From: a virus
Length of the DNA: 23,925 nucleotides
Strand: one strand, 5' to 3'
IMG/VR virus record: IMGVR_UViG_3300031208_000120
Span: 1-23,925 of that record
The notes below the pieces were generated by a model. That model saw only the letters and a list, made by a program, of their open reading frames with translations, searched no databases and was not told the origin of the DNA. Below, piece by piece: positions 14,318-19,767 of the stretch. How positions within the stretch are numbered: position 1 is the stretch's first letter; the number at the start of each line of letters is the position of its first letter. Position numbers and translations under genes: made by a program.

Positions 14318-15365
14318 ACATTGTATCTCCGCTAAAGAATTCTTTCGCTAGCACTTCTTTTTGTTTAGCCAGTGCTGGAAGGTACCTGTCGTAATTTTCT
14401 ATATACCCTTTGATTCTGGTCTTTACTGCTTGCTTATTCTCGCAATACGCTGCAAAGTCCTCAGTCCATCTGCTGGGGTATTTGAACACGTCACGGCCCA
14501 TCTCACTATAGCTTAGTCTGTTAGGCACCATTGGAATTGCTCCAACACACGCACCTTCGTACCAGCTGATTCCTAGCGTTTCTTGTAGATTTGCGCTGAA
14601 CACTAACTTTGCTCTACCCAGTAACGAATGGTACTCATCCTTGGTTAGCTCAGTATCCTGGCATACTACAAATTCGTACTCTGGCATTTCTTTTGCTAGA
14701 TCACGGAATATCTCTACTTGCTTCTCCGGAGCAACACGATGAGGGAAAAGAATTAAGTTTTCTTTCGGTTGCCCTGCAAACTTGCTCAAGTTGTCCTCTA
14801 AGTATTCCATAGGCCATCCAGTGCGCACAACTCTATCTGCTCCGTGCCGCGCCGGGTTAAATTTAGTATAAAACAGTGCTTCGAAGAACATATTAATGTG
14901 AAAGTTAGAAGCAAAGAAGTTGTGATCGTAACAAAAATACATAGACTGTTCAGCGTGTCTAACCCAAGGTTTATCACCTATAAGTCTGCCTAAAAAGTCC
15001 TGCGGGTCGTAACTACCAGCATGCCATAGCCCGCCTATCTTAATGTTTACGCCCAGCAACTCTGCCATATAACGCAGTTGTATTACTGTAGGGTTCCAGG
15101 CGTCTGTGTACAAGAAGTAGTCGCCGTTCTTTATCTCACCTTTGCAGAATAGTTCACCAATTTGTTCTAACTGTTTACTCTTGTAAACATTGGTGCCGCC
15201 AAAGTTAAGGAACGCCCCAGGCGTTGTAGCCTGAGGGGTTTCTCCTCCTGAGATAACGACAATATCTTCCATTGTAGCTTGACGCAGTTGCGTGGGTAAG
15301 TGGTCCTTCCACTCACCTGTGTATCGAGTAGATACACTTTCAACATCTACAATGTATACAGTCAT
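14295..15365 (-). CDS. Glycosyltransferase, GT-B fold (family 4-like)
   Basis: The 356-aa protein resembles GT-B glycosyltransferases. The C-terminal domain has NLILFPHRVAPEKQVEIF (sugar-nucleotide domain start) and then LVFSANLQETLGISWYEGAC, with the E-x7-E type motif around the donor site, followed by AIPMVPNRLSY. ATG 15365 (MTVYIVDVES) is chosen because it overlaps the upstream stop (TAATG) and has GGAGAGG just before it; the longer frame is a shadow. The acceptor is unknown. It could glycosylate modified DNA bases, as T4 alpha/beta-GT do, or a host or virion surface glycan. Its operon also has a phosphoribosyltransferase. Confidence 0.85.
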   Translation of the reverse strand: MTVYIVDVESVSTRYTGEWKDHLPTQLRQATMEDIVVISGGETPQATTPGAFLNFGGTNVYKSKQLEQIGELFCKGEIKNGDYFLYTDAWNPTVIQLRYMAELLGVNIKIGGLWHAGSYDPQDFLGRLIGDKPWVRHAEQSMYFCYDHNFFASNFHINMFFEALFYTKFNPARHGADRVVRTGWPMEYLEDNLSKFAGQPKENLILFPHRVAPEKQVEIFRDLAKEMPEYEFVVCQDTELTKDEYHSLLGRAKLVFSANLQETLGISWYEGACVGAIPMVPNRLSYSEMGRDVFKYPSRWTEDFAAYCENKQAVKTRIKGYIENYDRYLPALAKQKEVLAKEFFSGDTMYGTIKGR

Positions 15366-15556
15366 TAGCCTCTCCGAAAGTTTCCGCGAGCTTTTGCTCG
15401 CAACCATCCTTGATATTTTTGATATGCTTGCCATACTGGCGACTGTCCCCGATACAGATCAGCTTCGTTATAGACTTTGCCCTCTAGTCGGCAAAAGTCG
15501 CGGTATGCGTCCAGGTCGTTAAAGATCTTGTTTACTGTAGGGTTTTTAATAGCCAT
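15365..15556 (-). CDS. Small basic conserved protein, 63 aa
   Basis: The protein reads MAIKNPTVNKIFNDLDAYRD, then LYRGQSPVWQAYQKYQGWLR and a basic tail ending RRG. I associate it with a small conserved protein of marine T4-like phages. It is first after a full-consensus promoter and is coupled to the glycosyltransferase by TAATG. Its function is unknown; the basic C-terminus could bind nucleic acid. Confidence 0.75.
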   Translation of the reverse strand: MAIKNPTVNKIFNDLDAYRDFCRLEGKVYNEADLYRGQSPVWQAYQKYQGWLRAKARGNFRRG

Positions 15557-15620
15557 GTTATAGTATTCCTTGAAAATTTTAGTTAGTTGGTTGGTGTTTG
15601 GTTTATTCTATTACACATAC

Positions 15621-15649
15621 ATTATAGCAATAAAATATTAGTGTGTCAA
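15621..15649 (-). promoter_or_regulatory. Full-consensus sigma70 promoter
   Basis: Minus-strand TTGACA (15644-15649), 17-base spacer, TATAAT (15621-15626). It drives the 63-aa, glycosyltransferase and phosphoribosyltransferase operon. The leader to 15556 is about 60 bases. Confidence 0.9.
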
Positions 15650-15651
15650 CT

Positions 15652-15774
15652 CTATTTGTTGCTTTTCTTTTTAGCCTCGGATATCTTTCGTTTTGTTTCT
15701 TCGCTCGTTGGACCTCTTAGTTTTCCTCTTTTTGCTAATGACTTTTTTAATCGTGTTTCGTCACTATCTTTTAT
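15652..15774 (-). pseudogene. NUMOD3-like coding segment without a start codon
   Basis: The frame encodes 40 residues including KRGKLRGPTSEETKRKISEA, which resembles the NUMOD3 DNA-binding motif found in GIY-YIG and other homing endonucleases. It ends at TAG 15652. The open frame reaches back into the QueD-like gene, but no ATG, GTG or TTG occurs in it before a stop. The only candidates are an AUA at 15774 or a +1 shift from the upstream gene at its CCT-TAA end. It may be a remnant of a mobile endonuclease, or a C-terminal extension made by frameshifting. Confidence 0.5.
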
Positions 15775-15775
15775 A

Positions 15776-16135
15776 TTAAGGTAAGTATTCGACGATACCG
15801 TCTGACTCTCCGTCTTCTGACACTACAATCTCATAATATCTCTCCGGGCCGTATAGTAATATGAGATGATCGTTTAATATGTCTGTAGCGATCATTTCAC
15901 AGCTCTTATGATCCATGTTTCCAGATTTAATGTATTCTTCGAGAGCCCATTTTACAAGAAAAAACTCTAGTTCTCTATCTAAGTGGTTAACTAAGATTTT
16001 AACTTCAACTTTAAACTTGTGCCGATGGGTGTCCTCTAAAAACTTGATCCTGGAGTCAATTAAACCTGCGTTAGGGTAATGATGAAACCCTTCGAATTCA
16101 GTTCTTACCTTTATAAAAGTCTTAGTCTTAGTCAT
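15776..16135 (-). CDS. QueD-like T-fold protein, possible 6-carboxytetrahydropterin synthase
   Basis: The 119-aa protein has the size and layout of the 6-pyruvoyl-tetrahydropterin synthase/QueD family. Possible zinc ligands are H18 in GFHHYP and H37/H39 in THRHKF, followed by the beta strand KVEVKILV, as in the HGH motif of the family. HLDRELEFFLVK (51-62) and SEDGE (106-110) fit the D-x-F segment and the C-terminal Glu pattern. The catalytic Cys usually upstream of HGH is missing. QueD would connect FolE to QueE in deazaguanine synthesis. Marine phage relatives are usually labelled hypothetical, so the assignment is tentative. The next frame carries a NUMOD3-like segment. Confidence 0.5.
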   Translation of the reverse strand: MTKTKTFIKVRTEFEGFHHYPNAGLIDSRIKFLEDTHRHKFKVEVKILVNHLDRELEFFLVKWALEEYIKSGNMDHKSCEMIATDILNDHLILLYGPERYYEIVVSEDGESDGIVEYLP

Positions 16136-16283
16136 AGTTATAGTTTATATCCTTGTTAACGTAGCCTAAGAATGATACATCGTCCCATCCGCCTGTTGCT
16201 AGTTTAGGGTCAGTGTCAGCGCCTGGGTACTTATGTACACCTTCTTTCTGAAACGTAACCCATATGCTTTTACTGGTTGTCAT
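16128..16283 (-). CDS. Small conserved phage protein, 51 aa
   Basis: The ATG at 16283 has AAAGG 8 bases upstream, and the frame runs 51 codons. It contains SIWVTFQKEGVHKYPGA and GGWDDVSFLGYV, a pattern I associate with a small protein of marine T4-like phages (VTFQKEGIH...WxDVSFLG). Its stop lies just inside the next gene, overlapping it by 8 bases. A consensus promoter lies 30 bases upstream. Function unknown. Confidence 0.75.
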   Translation of the reverse strand: MTTSKSIWVTFQKEGVHKYPGADTDPKLATGGWDDVSFLGYVNKDINYNYD

Positions 16284-16312
16284 TACATGTACCTTTTAGT
16301 TTCTATACTGTA

Positions 16313-16341
16313 AGTATATGATTACTTTACGATTTTGTCAA
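16313..16341 (-). promoter_or_regulatory. Sigma70-type promoter for the 51-aa and QueD-like genes
   Basis: Minus-strand TTGACA (16336-16341), 17-base spacer, TATACT (16313-16318). The -35 lies inside the end of the 172-aa gene. Confidence 0.85.
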
Positions 16342-16840
16342 GTGAATACTTGTTCCAATCTGTAAATTTCTCGCGGCCTAAAAGACCATGCAGACTGTGA
16401 CACCACACGCCGGGATTAGTTGCGTTGAAGTCACGATCGTCAATTTTGATCATAGTGTTGTAATTCCACTGCTTAACGTAGGGTAGCGGAATACGGATTT
16501 GTGGGATAAAGTTATTGTATTCTACTAGTTCGCTTTCGAGAAAGCCTTCAGCAAGTGTAACATCAATGTCCAAGCTACACAGGAAGTCCTGTTTAAGAAA
16601 AGTTTTGATCATCTCATCCCATTCGAACCAGTCATCATCACTGTCTATTTTAAAACTGTGATTGGCTCCGAAGAAGATGTGCATACACTCTTCTTCGTCT
16701 GCGATTGCTCGGATCTCGTTTACATCCTGAAGACCAGTAACAAACAGGGTGCGCATTCCGAGCGCAGGGGTCTTTTCGACCTCTGCGCCCACAAAGAACG
16801 TTACTCCTGTTGCTGTTTCTCCTTCATAGTCACGCTTCAT
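16322..16840 (-). CDS. Conserved phage hypothetical protein, 172 aa
   Basis: The protein contains GVTFFVGAEVEKTPALGMRT, MHIFFGANHSFKI, then RIPLPYVKQWNYNTMIKIDD and NATNPGVWCHSLHGL. I associate this pattern with a family widespread in marine T4-like phages. It has an alpha/beta look, but no identified catalytic site. It overlaps the DUF465-like gene by 11 bases and closes the clamp-DpdA operon, so a role in DNA modification or its regulation is possible. AAAGG precedes the ATG. Function unknown. Confidence 0.8.
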   Translation of the reverse strand: MKRDYEGETATGVTFFVGAEVEKTPALGMRTLFVTGLQDVNEIRAIADEEECMHIFFGANHSFKIDSDDDWFEWDEMIKTFLKQDFLCSLDIDVTLAEGFLESELVEYNNFIPQIRIPLPYVKQWNYNTMIKIDDRDFNATNPGVWCHSLHGLLGREKFTDWNKYSLDKIVK

Positions 16841-17027
16841 GTTGTGCCTTTAGTGTTTTGTTAAGTCGGTGGATTTTGTCTTTGTACCATAGTTTGATGG
16901 TTTTTAAACGATTAATTTCGTAGTTCGAAGCATACTCAGTATAGCGCCGTTTAACTAGCGCGTCAACCTCATTGTGTTGAAATTCAAGTTCTTCTAGTCG
17001 ATTTGACTCTTTGCTAGGATTGTTCAT
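16830..17027 (-). CDS. DUF465/YdcH-like small helical protein, 65 aa
   Basis: The 65-residue charged helical protein contains LEFQHNEVDALVKRRYTEYA and INRLKTIKLWYKDKIHRL, matching the DUF465 pattern (helix, turn, then L-K-x2-K-L-x2-KD-x-I). DUF465 proteins are short helical hairpins of unknown function. It overlaps the end of the DpdA-like gene by 14 bases and the start of the next gene, so it is part of a tightly packed operon. Confidence 0.75.
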   Translation of the reverse strand: MNNPSKESNRLEELEFQHNEVDALVKRRYTEYASNYEINRLKTIKLWYKDKIHRLNKTLKAQHEA

Positions 17028-18543
17028 CTTCTAGGATCTCCAAGTTATGTTCTGCATCTTCTGCAAACTCGTCATCTTTTTGTGACGAAGAGTCGAACAA
17101 GCTATCAAAATAAGTACTAGCGTTTACAGTCTTTTTGCCGACTGCGCCGCGTGTTCCTGGGATAGACATCCAAAAACGACTATGCTGATCTATTATCTCT
17201 AGCGCATCTTCTCGAGTCGTCTGTGCAAAGATTTTATCTACTACATCACGAAAGAACTTTTGATCAAACTGTTCTTCTACTAGCATCTTAGGCACAATAC
17301 CGTTGTCGTACTGTCTGTTTGCTTCTTGGACAGCATTGATATGACTCCATACGTTGTGGCCCATTTGGATAGCATAGCTAAACGAATCCCAACTGGTCTT
17401 TCCTTCCTTACCGATCTTATTTAGATCACCTGGTGCATAGATACAAACGTCTGATACTTTCAATTCTTCTGTAAGAGGGCTGTCTGTAAAGTTCTTAAAG
17501 ATACCGTCAGTTAACACTGCATCACGGAACAATCGTTGGTCCGTAGAATACTTCTTATTGTCTATGCTGGGCTGCATTCTATAGACCCACTTCTTGCGAT
17601 CTGGTGTTTCTGTTTGAATATAAATCTGTCCATTTGCTGTAGCAAGGAACGGCGATGCACAATCAAACGTGACCATAAAGTTTGGGTTATGATACTTGCG
17701 AACAGCACGTTGTATGTCGGTTAGCAGCGTCGCCCACTCTAGCTTGCTCGTACCAAGAAAGTGCATTACGTCATGTATGCCTTGTTCTAATAAGCCGTCG
17801 AATCGCAGCGTAACAAGCCGTTTAAGCACGAGATGCACATCACACATGTTTTGCCCACCCATACTCCATCCATTGAAATGGTTGTCTGGATACACAGTTG
17901 GATCACAGTAGTCTTTCATCTGCTCGTACCAATCTTCTGCGTCTGCGTGATTCTCACCTTGCAATACGTTGAGAAACTTGCAAGCACCTGTTCTGTGCTT
18001 GAGCCAGTAGTCATTGTTGATGCGAGTAGCTGCTACAGCTTCCCCATAGGTACTAATACCTGTTGCCTTCGCTCCTTCTGGGCTACGTGCTACCCACGCA
18101 GGGATATCAAGGATCATACCGTAGTCCATGTATGCGTCCATCCAGCGCAGCACTCCATCGCGCTTCTTCTGCGCCTTAGGACATTTAGGATCTTTCCAGT
18201 CACCTTCCCATACACCTTTACCAATTTGGAAACCGCCGCTGTCACCTAGCATCCAAGAATTTTCACGATCGCGATTGCGGATCATATCCTCTTTAGGCGA
18301 ATGTTTGTTAATGTCAAGCTCTGCGTGTCCTGCGGAATACAAAGACCATTTATACTGAAACTGCCCTTCTGCGGGATTTAGATAGTTAAGGCTTTCAATG
18401 CCGTGATTAAAGTTACTAGGAATGCGTGACGTTAACACATATTCACCATATCTTTGCTTGCCTACATAAGTGGCGTAAAAGCCACTAAGTGCTGGCAGGA
18501 AAAAGGCATAATCTTTTTGTTCTGCGGTTAAGTTACGATTCAT
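17014..18543 (-). CDS. dpdA: DpdA-like DNA-guanine transglycosylase (TGT fold)
   Basis: The 509-aa protein has the hallmarks of the tRNA-guanine transglycosylase fold: GDSGGFQ (100-106), LNVLQGE (191-197, like the IVQGG strand), SMGGQ (227-231, like the GG-x-G substrate loop) and FDCASPFLATANGQIY (293-308), equivalent to the FDCVxPTRxARxG stretch with nucleophile D294. No CxCxxC...H zinc site is seen, as expected for phage DpdA, which swaps guanine for a 7-deazaguanine in DNA. FolE, QueE and a QueD-like protein in the window support that role. It shares an operon with the sliding clamp and overlaps the upstream gene by ATGA. A tRNA-modifying TGT is the alternative, less likely given the length and context. 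Confidence 0.85.
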   Translation of the reverse strand: MNRNLTAEQKDYAFFLPALSGFYATYVGKQRYGEYVLTSRIPSNFNHGIESLNYLNPAEGQFQYKWSLYSAGHAELDINKHSPKEDMIRNRDRENSWMLGDSGGFQIGKGVWEGDWKDPKCPKAQKKRDGVLRWMDAYMDYGMILDIPAWVARSPEGAKATGISTYGEAVAATRINNDYWLKHRTGACKFLNVLQGENHADAEDWYEQMKDYCDPTVYPDNHFNGWSMGGQNMCDVHLVLKRLVTLRFDGLLEQGIHDVMHFLGTSKLEWATLLTDIQRAVRKYHNPNFMVTFDCASPFLATANGQIYIQTETPDRKKWVYRMQPSIDNKKYSTDQRLFRDAVLTDGIFKNFTDSPLTEELKVSDVCIYAPGDLNKIGKEGKTSWDSFSYAIQMGHNVWSHINAVQEANRQYDNGIVPKMLVEEQFDQKFFRDVVDKIFAQTTREDALEIIDQHSRFWMSIPGTRGAVGKKTVNASTYFDSLFDSSSQKDDEFAEDAEHNLEILEDEQS

Positions 18544-18935
18544 GGCTTTCCTTCTTTGCTGTTAATTATATCGCTAAACGTGTTGTACAATGAGCTATTT
18601 TTAGGAACAGCGTAGTTTGTAGTGCTGTATTTGTAGGGGTTACTGGCATCAACACCGTACCAATCTAGCCCGCTCCCGCCTATGTGTTGATTAGACCGCA
18701 ATGCGTTCTTCATAGTCAACTCCATATCCGCCATACGTTTTTCGAGAACACTCACTCTGTCAAACACGCTAACTAATCCGTCAGTGCATCGCACTCCTAG
18801 CTCTTCTGCTTCGGCAATACTAGCTATTAACATAAAGTTACGCAGTGCCTTTTTAACACTTGGGTTATTTGACGCTATTGCAGCGTCAAATAACTTTGCG
18901 AATTGATATAGATCTACTTCGTCGTCTTCGCTCAT
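18540..18935 (-). CDS. Hypothetical protein, 131 aa, between clamp and DpdA-like gene
   Basis: The N-terminal half is helical and acidic (EVDLYQFAKLFDAAIASNNP, VKKALRNFMLIASIAEAEE) and followed by a coiled-coil-like stretch (FDRVSVLEKRMADMELTMKN). The C-terminal third is polar and Tyr/Asn/Ser-rich. GAGG precedes the ATG by 5 bases. Its stop overlaps the start of the DpdA-like gene (ATGA), so the two are translationally coupled, which hints at a shared function. No family is recognised. Confidence 0.75.
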   Translation of the reverse strand: MSEDDEVDLYQFAKLFDAAIASNNPSVKKALRNFMLIASIAEAEELGVRCTDGLVSVFDRVSVLEKRMADMELTMKNALRSNQHIGGSGLDWYGVDASNPYKYSTTNYAVPKNSSLYNTFSDIINSKEGKP

Positions 18936-18947
18936 ATTAACCTCAAA

Positions 18948-19676
18948 TTACTTAGACTGTGCTGGTAAGATGTAATCGTACTTGGCCATACCACTGTCTA
19001 CTGTAATCATCATAGCACCTTGGTCCGAAATGCTCATAGTAAGCTCCCCGTCTAGATTCAGGATGCTTTGAATCTGCGCCACAGGCCAGCTCCATGTGTG
19101 TTTAAGTGTACCTTCTACACCGTGCTGAAAAACAAACTCGCCGGCGTGTGTGCTTGCGTCACCAAAGCTAAAGATCAGATTGCCGCCTTTAGTTTTTACA
19201 TTAAAGATAATTTCTTCAGAATGTGCCGCGCTCATCAACTTCATACGTGCAATAGAAGCCATAGAAGGTTCTACTTGAATATTCCAAGCTGCACCTTTAA
19301 ACTTAACAGTCTTAAGCCTTTCTTCAACTACGTTTTGCGAAATAAAGCGATAGTCGTTTTCAAAGTCGCCTGCTGCATTTTCAAAGTGAACGTATGTAGG
19401 AACATCAGCACCGTCCTTCTGCTTGGACACTACTTCAATCTTAGCGTTGTCTTTGTATTCAGGATTCTTCAAGTGAAGATTTAGCTTGTCCAAGTTAGTC
19501 ATGCCAAACGTGCCGTGGAATTGTGGCACAGGTGTGTGAGTAGTTGCACTCATTATCACACTGCGGTCTTCTGCCATTGAATCAATCTGCGTACTTTCGT
19601 CATTGGTTATTTTAATAATTGTTAGGAAGCCCAGTGCGTGGGTATGTGCTACTACGTCTTGCAAAATATCTTTCAT
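18948..19676 (-). CDS. 45: DNA polymerase sliding clamp (T4 gp45-like)
   Basis: The 242-aa protein resembles gp45-type clamps of marine T4-like phages (T4 gp45 is 228 aa). The C-terminal part SISDQGAMMITVDSGMAKYD then YILPAQSK and the segment NLIFSFGDASTHAGEFVF are typical. The clamp encircles DNA as a trimer, tethers polymerase and activates late transcription. It follows the polymerase gene and has its own promoter (19710-19738). Downstream in the same operon are the 131-aa protein and the DpdA-like enzyme, so replication and base modification genes are co-expressed. Confidence 0.9.
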   Translation of the reverse strand: MKDILQDVVAHTHALGFLTIIKITNDESTQIDSMAEDRSVIMSATTHTPVPQFHGTFGMTNLDKLNLHLKNPEYKDNAKIEVVSKQKDGADVPTYVHFENAAGDFENDYRFISQNVVEERLKTVKFKGAAWNIQVEPSMASIARMKLMSAAHSEEIIFNVKTKGGNLIFSFGDASTHAGEFVFQHGVEGTLKHTWSWPVAQIQSILNLDGELTMSISDQGAMMITVDSGMAKYDYILPAQSK

Positions 19677-19709
19677 TTGTGATCCTCTTAGTTTAATTTC
19701 ACTCTATAC

Positions 19710-19738
19710 AGTGTATGCTCTAACTTGTTGATTGTCAA
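19710..19738 (-). promoter_or_regulatory. Sigma70-type promoter for the clamp operon
   Basis: Minus-strand TTGACA (19733-19738), 17-base spacer, TACACT (19710-19715). A CCTAAATA (19753-19760) just upstream may be a degenerate late promoter but is not claimed. Confidence 0.75.
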
Positions 19739-19767
19739 CAAGTTTATGCATGTATTTAGGTTTAGTT

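Noticed and set aside
17833-18249. 138-aa plus-strand open frame
   Set aside because: Antisense to the DpdA-like gene, whose motifs clearly mark the minus strand as coding.
19753-19760. CCTAAATA (also at 13026-13033, and GCTAAATA at 7943-7950) as a second class of late promoter
   Set aside because: Recurrent upstream of genes but two mismatches to the T4 consensus; too short and AT-rich to claim.
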